A DNA stretch of 64,000 nucleotides from contig NZ_JAERUC010000012.1 of assembly GCF_016745505.1 (NCBI RefSeq), forward strand, positions 1 through 64,000. Direction: 5' to 3'. Shown piece after piece: positions 25,630-33,478 of this stretch. The translations under genes were made by a program, and so were the position numbers. The notes under the pieces were generated by a model. That model ran no database searches and had not been told where the DNA came from. It worked only from the letters and a program-made list of their open reading frames with translations. Numbering within the stretch: position 1 is the stretch's first letter; every line of letters starts with the position of its first letter. The DNA comes from Streptomyces silvae. Lineage in GTDB: Bacteria > Actinomycetota > Actinomycetes > Streptomycetales > Streptomycetaceae.

Positions 25630-26489
25630 TGAGCGACATAGCGACCGAACTAGTCTGGTCACAGTCAAAGTCGTGCCGGGGTTCGCGCCTCGTCATGCTG
25701 GCGCTGGCCCGTGAGGCGAGCGACGACGGCAAGGCGACGCTGACCCTGGAAGAGATATCGACGCTTACCCGTCTTACTCCCCGTTCGATAACAAAGTGCC
25801 TCGGAGAGCTGGCGAAGCTCGGAGAACTGAGCCACGAGCGGGGAGGGGGTGCTTCCAACCCGAATGCCTACTCGATACTGCTGTGCAGCAATGGCGTTGG
25901 CCATGTCGGTTCAGAGAAAGAACTTCCTACTCCCAACCCTGAAGATTCAGAAGAGGGAACTAGGTTCCAGGAACTTCCCTCCCAATACTCCGCTCCGGAA
26001 GCCGGAAGTGGGAAGTTTCACCACGCAGATTTGGAAGTTTCTTCCTCGCGCGTGCGTGGTGGTAATACTCCCTACGGGAGTATTACCACCACCAAAGAGC
26101 AAGCTAGCTTGCTGGGGTCGTACCGAGAGAACAGCACCGTCAAGCAGGACTCGGTGAAGGTTCCGGACGGAGCCAAGGACCTGGTAACAGCCATAACAAG
26201 CGCTGGAATGCTCGTCGGCTGGCGACTGACCGAATCGGAATGGGATCGGGTAACAGCTCTCGCAGCACGTTGGGGAAATGAACGGCTGGTCGAGATGGTG
26301 GCGCGGCGATGGAACGCCGACCGCCCGCCACAGTCCGCCCGCTATCTGCTGCGTATCTGGGCTGATCTGCCCTCGCACGCTCCCGCAGCAGCCTCCCCGG
26401 GGAATGTCGTGCCGTTGCGTCGGCAGTCCGGAGGCTGGATTCCCTTTCAGAACACCGCTGCCCCCAGCGCTTACCAGAACGGATTTTGA
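25629..26489 (+). CDS. Winged-helix replication-initiator-like protein
   Basis: 286 aa. The N-terminal winged HTH is of the plasmid Rep/DnaD type (SRLVMLALAREASDDGKATL, then EEISTLTRLTPRSITKCLGE). A low-complexity linker (about 95-160) follows, then a helical C-terminal domain (LTESEWDRVTALAARWGNERLVEMVARRWN). The linker DNA is unusually GC-poor and contains a perfect hairpin and GGAAGTT-like repeats. Directly downstream is a DnaC-like ATPase, a pairing like initiator plus helicase loader. It is a candidate replication initiator; a plain regulator is possible. Confidence 0.65.
   Translation: MSDIATELVWSQSKSCRGSRLVMLALAREASDDGKATLTLEEISTLTRLTPRSITKCLGELAKLGELSHERGGGASNPNAYSILLCSNGVGHVGSEKELPTPNPEDSEEGTRFQELPSQYSAPEAGSGKFHHADLEVSSSRVRGGNTPYGSITTTKEQASLLGSYRENSTVKQDSVKVPDGAKDLVTAITSAGMLVGWRLTESEWDRVTALAARWGNERLVEMVARRWNADRPPQSARYLLRIWADLPSHAPAAASPGNVVPLRRQSGGWIPFQNTAAPSAYQNGF
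25915..26110. repeat. Repeat-rich, lower-GC segment, candidate origin
   Basis: Lies inside the Rep-like gene. Copies of GAACTTCC/GGAAGTTT occur at about 25920, 25970, 26010 and 26030, with GGAAG and CTTCC half-sites between. It contains the hairpin at 26056-26092. Iteron-like repeats in an initiator gene are consistent with an internal origin of replication; this is inference. Confidence 0.4.
26056..26092. repeat. Perfect 17-bp inverted repeat within the Rep-like gene
   Basis: GTGGTGGTAATACTCCC, loop TAC, then its exact reverse complement. The two arms are in the coding frame, so the encoded peptide there is a linker. Such symmetry is not explained by coding and suggests a protein-binding or single-strand initiation site. 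Confidence 0.75.
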
Positions 26490-26491
26490 TC

Positions 26492-27220
26492 ATGGCAGAG
26501 CCGGAACGCGCGGGCAGCGCCAGGTCGATGCGCGCAATGGAACGAATACTCGCTGCGAAAGGACTTCAGGCCGTGCCGGACGTCAACCCCGCCGACGAGG
26601 CACCGGAAGAGAACCCGGGAGACCGCGAGTGGCACTGCCGGGCTCGGGCCGACTACGCCGTGAGCCGCTGGCAGCGGGCAACCCCTCCCCGCTTCCGTGA
26701 TGCTGAGGCCACGCTGCCGGAGGTCGTCAGCTGGGCGGACCGGGCACTCACGGACAACGCTGCCGCTGGCGCTCTGCTCCTCACCGGTCTCACGGGGACG
26801 GGCAAGACGCACCAGGCGTACGGGGCCTTGCGGAGGATCGCGGCCGGCGGACCGGACCGGTTCGAGCTGATCGCCGTGAACTCAGCGGACATGTACGGCA
26901 ACCTGCGCCCGTCACAGGTCATGGGGGCAGCAGAACACGAGCTGCAACGGCTCAGCCGGGTTCAGTACCTGCTCCTCGATGACCTCGGCACGGCGAAGAC
27001 CTCGGAATGGACCGAAGAGGTCACGTACCGGCTGATCAACTTCAGGTACAACCACTGCTTGCCAACGATCATCACGTCCAACCTTCCGGCCCGTGATGAG
27101 AACGGCCCGGACCTGAGCGACTTCGTCGGGGCCCGCGTAGCGAGCCGTCTGGCCGAGATGGTCACGACCCTCGTGCCGATGATCGGCGCCGATCGGCGCC
27201 GTGGTGGGAGGGCGGCGTAA
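26492..27220 (+). CDS. DnaC-like AAA+ ATPase (helicase loader)
   Basis: 242 aa from the ATG at 26492, just after the previous stop. Walker A GLTGTGKTH (about 99-107), Walker B YLLLDDLG, sensor-1 TIITSNLP and an Arg-finger-like GARVASRL are in the order of DnaC/DnaI/IstB proteins. In plasmids and phages these load the replicative helicase at the origin. Adjacency to the winged-helix protein supports a replication role. The next gene overlaps its stop (TAATG). Confidence 0.88.
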   Translation: MAEPERAGSARSMRAMERILAAKGLQAVPDVNPADEAPEENPGDREWHCRARADYAVSRWQRATPPRFRDAEATLPEVVSWADRALTDNAAAGALLLTGLTGTGKTHQAYGALRRIAAGGPDRFELIAVNSADMYGNLRPSQVMGAAEHELQRLSRVQYLLLDDLGTAKTSEWTEEVTYRLINFRYNHCLPTIITSNLPARDENGPDLSDFVGARVASRLAEMVTTLVPMIGADRRRGGRAA

Positions 27221-27567
27221 TGCCCGTCCGCCTCCGCGGAGCCTCCCGCGACGCCGCAGCGCTGTCCACAGCCTGTGCATACGTCGGTCCTCGCAGCCGG
27301 TACGCGAACCCGTTCACAGCCGGGGTGCGGTCCCCGCTCGGTCCTCCGATGGACGCTGCGGAGTCGGTGGACCTCTTCGCCGCCACGCTCCGGGGCCCGG
27401 TCGGACGTCACTACGCCGCCCGCTTCGCCCGAGTCCTGCGCGGGCTCGACTTGATGTGCACATGCCCCCTTGACGCTCCGTGCCACGCGGACGTTCTCCT
27501 CCGCCTCGCCAATGAGCCCGGCGGCAGCACCGCACCCTGCACTACCGATCTTCTGGAAGGCCCCTGA
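27220..27567 (+). CDS. DUF4326 protein
   Basis: 115 aa. The C-terminal pattern LMCTCPLDAPCHADVLLRLAN is the DUF4326 signature, and YVGPRSRYANPFTAG is near the N-terminus. The Cys and His residues could bind metal. The family is common on phages and plasmids but has no proven activity. It is coupled to both neighbours by overlapping stop/start codons. Confidence 0.82.
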   Translation: MPVRLRGASRDAAALSTACAYVGPRSRYANPFTAGVRSPLGPPMDAAESVDLFAATLRGPVGRHYAARFARVLRGLDLMCTCPLDAPCHADVLLRLANEPGGSTAPCTTDLLEGP

Positions 27568-27986
27568 TGAGTCACCCGATCATGCTTGCTGCGGCCAAGC
27601 ACCTCACCACCGCAAAGGAGCGGCGCAAGACCGCTCGGGAGGCCGCGTTCCGCACCTGGGGTCCGAGGTCGATCACCGCAGCGTCCAAGTACGCACGCAC
27701 CCTCCTGGGGGACGCCGCAGTCACGCTCGACTGGGAGGTACTGGGGCTTCTCAGCTTCGAGGAACACCTGCAAGCCTTCGCGTCGCTCGACACGACCGGG
27801 GGCCAGCACCTGGAGCTGTACTACACCGATCAGGGCGGCGCGGAACGAATCTCGCTGCGGGTGTCGTGCGTGAGCTGCCCGAGTCAGCACGTGCACGAGG
27901 TCACGTCTTTGGAACAGCTCGGACAGCTCCTCTCGCAGACCCCTGCCTGGCAGGACATCAGCCCGCGCGACGGGGGCAACCTCTGA
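27567..27986 (+). CDS. Hypothetical protein with CxxC
   Basis: 139 aa, starting at an ATG that overlaps the previous stop. It has a basic helical N-terminus and a beta-rich centre with VSCVSCPSQHVHEV, whose CVSC plus His could form a small zinc site. Family not recognised (DUF6195-like is possible). It belongs to the replication/spread operon. Confidence 0.65.
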   Translation: MSHPIMLAAAKHLTTAKERRKTAREAAFRTWGPRSITAASKYARTLLGDAAVTLDWEVLGLLSFEEHLQAFASLDTTGGQHLELYYTDQGGAERISLRVSCVSCPSQHVHEVTSLEQLGQLLSQTPAWQDISPRDGGNL

Positions 27987-29104
27987 TGTCACACGCGCAC
28001 ATAGACACGGCGGCGGGAACCGAACAGCAGGAGGGCTACAGCCTGCGCGGAATGACGGCCTGGGACCGCAGTGCGATCATCCTGCTCGGCGCGGCCGGCT
28101 TCGCCTTCTCGTACGACGCACTGCGTCAGATCGCCCTCGCGATCCACGCCAGGGAGACCTTGTCCTACCTCTTCCCGGTGTTCATCGACGGGTTCATTGC
28201 CTACGGCGTGCGGGCGATCGTGCTCCTTCGGCACCAGCGGTTCGCCGCACGGCTCTACGCCTGGTTCTTGTTTCTCGCGGCGACCGGGGCGAGCCTCGGC
28301 GCGAACGCTCTGCACGCCATCACGTTGAACGATTCTCCGCAGGCCGGACGGTCCGCGCTGCACCTTACGGACAGCGTCGTCGGTGTGCTGTCGATGCTCG
28401 CGCCCCTCGCACTGGCCGGATCGGTCCACCTCTACATCCTGATGGCGCGGACGGCTGAGCGGGCGGTCCCGGACCGGGCTGACACTGGTCCCGGACCGGT
28501 CCGCGAGGAGTCTCCGACGCTCGAACGCGTCACGGTCCAGCAGGGTCCTCGTCCGCTGGAAGCACCGGCACCGATGCCTCTGCGGCGGTTGACGAGCGGT
28601 CCGTCCGCGCCGCAGGATGCCGCCGCAGTAACCGTTGACCTGCGGAAAGCCGAGCCCCTGCCCGACGTGGAACCACGTACGGAGGACGCTGCGGCTCACC
28701 CGTCTGCGGGAGCGGACGGAGAGGAGACGGAGGGTAGGAGCGCGGACGGACCGGGCGGCGGACCTGCGGACCACGCGCCGGCCACAGCAGTGCCGGAGAG
28801 CACGAAATCCTCCGGCCCCACGGCGGTCCGGACCCCTACGGACGGCGAAAAGCCGTCCGTCCCGGACGACTCGGAGTGCCCCCAGGACCGGGAGGCGGAC
28901 GACGACTGGTTGGCAGAGTTGCTGCCGATCGCGCGGGCCGCTACCGAGCGGGCCGGACGGACCAGTCGCGAGGTTGTCGGGGACGCCGTCCGCAAGCACC
29001 AGGCGATCAGCAACGACCGTCTTGGTGTGCTGCTGGCCCGGCTGAAGGAAGAGGACGACGAGGCTACGAGGACACCCGCCGCTGCCTCCACCGCCCTCTG
29101 GTGA
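27986..29104 (+). CDS. DUF2637 membrane protein (SpdB-like spread protein)
   Basis: 372 aa from an ATG overlapping the previous stop. Four membrane helices fill the first 150 residues (AIILLGAAGFAFSYDALRQI, LFPVFIDGFIAYGVRAIVL, YAWFLFLAATGASLGANAL, LSMLAPLALAGSVHLYIL), the DUF2637 domain. A long Pro/Glu-rich linker follows, then a C-terminal HTH-like region (RTSREVVGDAVRKHQAISND). DUF2637 proteins are encoded on Streptomyces plasmids next to spread (spd) genes, which help plasmids move between mycelial compartments. Confidence 0.82.
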   Translation: MSHAHIDTAAGTEQQEGYSLRGMTAWDRSAIILLGAAGFAFSYDALRQIALAIHARETLSYLFPVFIDGFIAYGVRAIVLLRHQRFAARLYAWFLFLAATGASLGANALHAITLNDSPQAGRSALHLTDSVVGVLSMLAPLALAGSVHLYILMARTAERAVPDRADTGPGPVREESPTLERVTVQQGPRPLEAPAPMPLRRLTSGPSAPQDAAAVTVDLRKAEPLPDVEPRTEDAAAHPSAGADGEETEGRSADGPGGGPADHAPATAVPESTKSSGPTAVRTPTDGEKPSVPDDSECPQDREADDDWLAELLPIARAATERAGRTSREVVGDAVRKHQAISNDRLGVLLARLKEEDDEATRTPAAASTALW

Positions 29105-29187
29105 TCTCATCTCATGACGGGCCCGGGGCCTGCGTGGCTCGCGCCGTGCATGCCCCGGCCGGTCAGCTTGATCAGGAAGGAACGACG

Positions 29188-29739
29188 ATGTGGTCTCGCC
29201 GACGCGACCGGGCGGAGGACGCCGTCCGCGCCGATGCCGTACAGGCAGCGTCCGCCCTCACGGTTCACCTCCAGGGCGGCGGCAATCTTGTGCCGGTCCA
29301 AGCGGACGGCGTTGCACTTGCGGCCGGTGAAGTCGCCTTCGCGGACGTGGCGTGCTCCGCCGCCCGCTTCTACGGGACAGAGGTCGACTACCCGACCTCG
29401 GCCAGCGGGTATTTCGAGGATCACCCGACCTTCGGCCGGCGGTGGGTGAGCAACGGTCGTCTCGATGCCCGTCGGCACCAGGAAGCGGAGGATGCCGCCC
29501 TTCCGCAGTGGCGCGATCACACCGCCGCCCGAGTGGTGCTCACCTCAACCGGGGTCCGGCTCCTGCCGCTGAGGGCTCGTGAGTGGATGCCGTTCGAGCA
29601 CACCCTTCTGACCGGAGTCGCTGCTGAGCCGTCCGCTGTCGTCCTCTCGTACAGCACGTGCGCACCCCTGCTTCTTTCCGGCCCGGCCGCGCCATGGCTC
29701 GGCGTGGCGATTGAGCACCTGCGCCACGGGGCCGCATAG
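29188..29739 (+). CDS. Hypothetical protein
   Basis: 183 aa from the ATG at 29188 (GGAAGG upstream). Mixed alpha/beta; WMPFEHTLLTGVAAEPSAVVLSYS near the end looks like a buried core. No known motif or membrane segment. It is the last gene before a strong terminator, so it ends the replication/spread operon. Confidence 0.65.
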   Translation: MWSRRRDRAEDAVRADAVQAASALTVHLQGGGNLVPVQADGVALAAGEVAFADVACSAARFYGTEVDYPTSASGYFEDHPTFGRRWVSNGRLDARRHQEAEDAALPQWRDHTAARVVLTSTGVRLLPLRAREWMPFEHTLLTGVAAEPSAVVLSYSTCAPLLLSGPAAPWLGVAIEHLRHGAA

Positions 29740-29764
29740 GGCCCGCAAAGCCTCCCCCTGAGCG

Positions 29765-29803
29765 AAAGCCGGAACTTAATTCCTGGAATTAAGTTCCGGC
29801 TTT
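29765..29803. terminator. Strong intrinsic terminator
   Basis: A 19-bp perfect stem (AAAGCCGGAACTTAATTCC and its inverse) with a minimal loop, followed by T6. It is GC-poor for this genome and nearly symmetrical. It isolates the replication operon from the transfer operon. Confidence 0.92.
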
Positions 29804-30178
29804 TTTCGTGATTCGAGTTGTCCGCGGACCCCTGCAAGGATTCAGGCACGGCCAACGCCACAAGGCGTTTTCCGGCCGTAGAGATCTGCTCACGATCTCG
29901 CCCGAATCACGGAAGGGGCTGATGACCTTGATATGAGTAACGCGCCCGTCAGCTCAACCGTCTCGCAGATGCGAAACAAGATCGAACTCTCTCGCAGATG
30001 AGACAGGCAGATAGAGCTATACGCTCCGGCCTGCTTTGCGATTTCCCCGGCATTCGCCGGTAAAGCCCGCAGGAGGAATCCCCCTCCTTCCTGCGAAGGG
30101 GCGGCGCGGCCCCCAGCCCCCGCGGGACCGCGCCGCTCGCACTTCCGAAATCTCTTGCACCAAGGTTGTGGTTCCCGC
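29804..30178. promoter_or_regulatory. Leader of the transfer operon with a direct repeat
   Basis: No convincing gene. TCTCGCAGATG occurs twice (29961-29971 and 29990-30000), 29 bp apart, near other short AT-rich patches. A small hairpin GCATTCGCCGGT-like segment follows at about 30050. It probably contains the promoter and operator for the transfer genes. Confidence 0.45.
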
Positions 30179-30787
30179 ATGCCTCGATCCACCCGTTTCA
30201 TACCCATATCAGCCGCAATAGGTGTGGCTGGTTCCCTGGCCCTTCTGTCGACCGGCTGCTCCAGCTCGACCAACGACGCCTCCGCGGCCTCGACCGTGTC
30301 CGCGCAGCCGCACTCCGTCTCGGCGGGCATCCCCGACACGGCCACGCCGCACAGCAGCGCTACCTCCTCCTCGTCAGCTACCGGACTCCCCAAGGACGTT
30401 GAGCGGACGGCGCGGGCCTTCACTACGGCCTACGCGGAGCACGATGCCCGCGACGGTGCCGACAGCTCGTACGCGGATGCCGGCGCTCGGGCAGCCCGGC
30501 TCGCCTCGGGGGAACTCGCTGGCGTGCTCGCCCAGAAGCGGCCGAGTCAAGACGCCGCCTGGGCCGCCCTGCGGGCCGAGAAGGCACATCAGACGGCCAA
30601 GATCACGTCAGCAGTCGTCCCCGACGGCGCACCTGCGGCAACGGCCTCCTCCGCTCTCGTCCGCGTGAGCTACACCCTCACGACCGCCCCGAAGTCCGGT
30701 CACACGCGCAGCAGTAGCGAACAGCTCGCGCTCCGCCTGGAGCACACCTCCATGGGCTGGCGCGTCACCGCCTTGCCCTGGGCGTGA
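30179..30787 (+). CDS. Lipoprotein of the transfer operon
   Basis: 202 aa from the ATG at 30179; an in-frame TTG at 30155 is an alternative. The signal peptide has a lipobox (LALLSTGC), then a Ser/Thr/Ala-rich spacer, then a domain from about 75 with an NTF2-like pattern (VERTARAFTTAYAEHD at the start, SSEQLALRLEHTSMGWRVTAL at the end). This resembles a single copy of the repeat in the VirB8-like protein encoded three genes on. It may be a surface-anchored part of the transfer machine. Confidence 0.78.
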   Translation: MPRSTRFIPISAAIGVAGSLALLSTGCSSSTNDASAASTVSAQPHSVSAGIPDTATPHSSATSSSSATGLPKDVERTARAFTTAYAEHDARDGADSSYADAGARAARLASGELAGVLAQKRPSQDAAWAALRAEKAHQTAKITSAVVPDGAPAATASSALVRVSYTLTTAPKSGHTRSSSEQLALRLEHTSMGWRVTALPWA

Positions 30788-30797
30788 CGGGGCCGCG

Positions 30798-31775
30798 ATG
30801 AACAAGGGCACGCAAGCTGGCCTGGGACTCGTCACGGCCGGGCTCATCACCGGTGTCGCCATGCTGACCACGTTCGGAGGGGCCGACAGCGCCTCCGCGC
30901 AGGAAGCCGGACCGGGTGGCGGCATCACGACGGACGCTCCCGTGCCGGGCTGGGTCCGTGAGCTGATCAACAAGCACGCGGGCGAGTGCCCGCAGGTCAC
31001 AGCCTCGCTCCTGGCGGCTCAGCTCTACACGGAAAGCCACTTCAACTCCGGCGCGACGTCACCCGTCGGCGCTCTCGGGATCGCCCAGTTCATGCCGGGG
31101 ACCTGGGCCCAGCACGGCAAGGACGGCGACGGCGACGGGGTCAAGGACGTCCGCAACCCCGCCGACGCCATCGCCGCGCAGGCCGCGTACGACTGCACCT
31201 TGGCAAACGAGGTCAAGAAGGTGCCGGGCGACTCGACGGACAACATGCTGGCCGCGTACAACGCGGGCGGCGGAGCGGTGATCAAGTACGGCGGCATCCC
31301 CCCGTACCCCGAGACCCGCAACTACGTGCGCAGCATCCGCGCTCTGGCCTCGAAATGGGCCGACGCCGTCAGCCCGGACGCACCGGCCGGCAAGGGCGCC
31401 GCCCGCGCGATCTCGGCCGCGAAGACGGCCCTGGGCACTTGGTACCGGTGGGGCGGCAGTTGCGTCATGCCGTACGAGGGTGTGGGCGGCTGCGACTGCT
31501 CCTCGCTCACCAAGATGGCCTGGTCAGCGGCGGGAGTGAACCTGCCGCGAACCACGTACGACCAGGTCCACGCAGGGACCGCCGTCAAGGCCGTCTCCCA
31601 ACTCGTCCCGGGCGACCTGCTGTTCAGCGTCCCGGGCAGCGCCGGCCCTGAGCACGTCGGCATGTACATCGGCGGCGGCCAGGTCATCGACGCACCGCAC
31701 ACCGGGGCTCAGGTGCGGATCAAGCCGCTCAGCTACTGGAAACCGCAGATCATCGCGATGCGGCACGTCGGCTAA
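30798..31775 (+). CDS. Bifunctional SLT/NlpC-P60 peptidoglycan hydrolase (VirB1-like)
   Basis: 325 aa with an N-terminal signal. A lytic transglycosylase domain (about 50-190) has the catalytic Glu in YTESHFNS and GALGIAQFMPGTW, NMLAAYNAGGG and the following Tyr. An NlpC/P60 endopeptidase domain (about 205-325) has catalytic Cys in CDCSSLTK and His in EHVGMYIGGG. Such two-domain enzymes open the wall locally for Gram-positive conjugation machines, matching its place in this operon. Confidence 0.93.
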   Translation: MNKGTQAGLGLVTAGLITGVAMLTTFGGADSASAQEAGPGGGITTDAPVPGWVRELINKHAGECPQVTASLLAAQLYTESHFNSGATSPVGALGIAQFMPGTWAQHGKDGDGDGVKDVRNPADAIAAQAAYDCTLANEVKKVPGDSTDNMLAAYNAGGGAVIKYGGIPPYPETRNYVRSIRALASKWADAVSPDAPAGKGAARAISAAKTALGTWYRWGGSCVMPYEGVGGCDCSSLTKMAWSAAGVNLPRTTYDQVHAGTAVKAVSQLVPGDLLFSVPGSAGPEHVGMYIGGGQVIDAPHTGAQVRIKPLSYWKPQIIAMRHVG

Positions 31776-31825
31776 TCACGCCAAAGCATCCCAAACCATT
31801 CCTCACAGCACCAAGGGGCTAAACC

Positions 31826-32164
31826 ATGCACAACCTCCTTTCTGCCGCTGCCGATCCCTCCCTGCACACGACCCTCGCCGCCGGAGCCGATGTTGTGTCC
31901 GGCGTGAAGCCGGACTGGGGCCCCTTCGGGAAGCTCGGCGGCACGGCGAAGGTCATCCTGGGTGTCATCGCCGCCGTCGTCCTCGTCGTCGGCGCCGGTG
32001 CCTTCCTCGCCGGTGTCGGCAAGTCGAAGGGGTGGTTCGGTGAGGGCCACTCCACGATGGACAGCTCGCGCGGCAAGGGCATGATGGTCGGCGGCCTGAC
32101 CTGCGTCTTCCTCGTGGCCAGCTTCGGCACCATCTTCGCCATCACGTACGGCATGGGTGTGTAA
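31826..32164 (+). CDS. Small two-helix membrane protein (VirB2-like position)
   Basis: 112 aa. Two hydrophobic helices (VILGVIAAVVLVVGAGAFLAGV and MVGGLTCVFLVASFGTIFAIT) are joined by a short polar loop. Size, topology and operon position suit a pilin- or VirB2/VirB3-like component, but there is no diagnostic motif. AAGGGG lies upstream. Confidence 0.72.
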   Translation: MHNLLSAAADPSLHTTLAAGADVVSGVKPDWGPFGKLGGTAKVILGVIAAVVLVVGAGAFLAGVGKSKGWFGEGHSTMDSSRGKGMMVGGLTCVFLVASFGTIFAITYGMGV

Positions 32165-32167
32165 CCC

Positions 32168-33478
32168 ATGCCTATCCGATCCCGGAGGAACGTTTCCTCC
32201 TCGAAAGCCAGCGGAGCGCGCCGCTCGTCGGCCAAGCTCTGGGGCATCGCGGCTGGCGGCGCAGCCGTGGTCACCGCGGCCGGGGTGGTCGTCAGCATGA
32301 CGACGGGCACCCCTCCGGCCACGGCACCCTCCGAGTCGGCACCCGCCCACTCGGCTCCGCAGGCGAGCGGGGAAGGCGTGCGGGAGCTGCACGGCGTCCC
32401 CGTCGGCTACCCGCACACTCGATCCGGCGCCAAGGCGGCAGCGGCCAACTACACGACGGTCAGCGGGAGCTCGCAGTTTCTCGCGGACAAGGACGCGCGG
32501 CACCGTGCGGTGGCAGTTATGGCGGCCAAGGGCTCGGCTGATGCGGCGGTGAAGAAGGCCGACCACGCTGCCGAGGACGCGGTCGCCTCCCTGCGGGGCG
32601 ACACCTCCAAGGTCTCCGTGAAGAAGACCGTCGCGCGTACCGGTGTCCTCTCGGCGCATGTCCTGGGCTTCGACGCCCACGGGGCGATGGTGCGGCTGTG
32701 GACGACGACGGTTCGCGGCAGCACGGCCGGGCACGCGACACCGAAGACGGGTTTCCAGTCGGTGACGGTCACCCTCACCTGGGAGTCCGACGACTGGAAG
32801 CTGAAGGACAGTTCGGCCTCGACGGGACTGGTCGCTCCGATCGACGTGCGGCAGGCATCCAACGTACCGGGCGACTTCTCGGACTACGTTCCGGCCGCTG
32901 CAGAAGACCCCGTGCTGAGCGGCGCCGAAGACCGCAGTGGATTCCCGGCACCGTACGGACACAACGAGCGCGGCGCGCGTGCCGCTGCCGTCAGCGCCAC
33001 CATGCTCTACGGCGACCCTCGGTTCTTCACCGATGAGGACTGGCGGCACCGGATGCTGTCGGCCACGGCCGCGTCGAGCGTGCTGCACTCGGTCACCTCG
33101 GACACCGACTCGACGGCTCGTCTGGTCATGGAGAACCGCGGTGTCGGCGCGGACGGGACGACCGTCGACGGCAGCGAGCTGATCACGCGGACGGCGGCGC
33201 TCGCCACCCGCTCGATCTCCTACTCCGACCAGGCCGCGAGCGTGGAGCTGTGGACGGCGTCGGTGGGGGGCGTCGCCGGGAAGGACGAGACGCAGCGCCC
33301 GCAGGTCGCCTTCCTGCGGATGACCGTGGATCTGGTCTGGGAGGACGGCACCTGGAAGACGACGGCCGTCACGCCGTCCGAACCGCTCGTGCCGTCTCCG
33401 CCGGCCATGCAGGAGGCGGCCCCGGCCGACAGCTTCGCGGACGTGGGGGGTGCCAGCAATGCGCCTGCGACTGCGTGA
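32168..33478 (+). CDS. VirB8/TcpC-like transfer protein with duplicated domain
   Basis: 436 aa. Short basic N-terminus, one membrane helix (KLWGIAAGGAAVVTAAGVVV), then two homologous extracellular domains. They start GVPVGYPHTRSGAKAAAANY and GFPAPYGHNERGARAAAVSA, and each ends in a strand pair (VTLTWESDDWKLKD, VDLVWEDGTWKTTA). This NTF2-like double domain is seen in Gram-positive VirB8 relatives such as TcpC. It is likely to be a scaffold in the membrane-spanning channel. Confidence 0.72.
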   Translation: MPIRSRRNVSSSKASGARRSSAKLWGIAAGGAAVVTAAGVVVSMTTGTPPATAPSESAPAHSAPQASGEGVRELHGVPVGYPHTRSGAKAAAANYTTVSGSSQFLADKDARHRAVAVMAAKGSADAAVKKADHAAEDAVASLRGDTSKVSVKKTVARTGVLSAHVLGFDAHGAMVRLWTTTVRGSTAGHATPKTGFQSVTVTLTWESDDWKLKDSSASTGLVAPIDVRQASNVPGDFSDYVPAAAEDPVLSGAEDRSGFPAPYGHNERGARAAAVSATMLYGDPRFFTDEDWRHRMLSATAASSVLHSVTSDTDSTARLVMENRGVGADGTTVDGSELITRTAALATRSISYSDQAASVELWTASVGGVAGKDETQRPQVAFLRMTVDLVWEDGTWKTTAVTPSEPLVPSPPAMQEAAPADSFADVGGASNAPATA

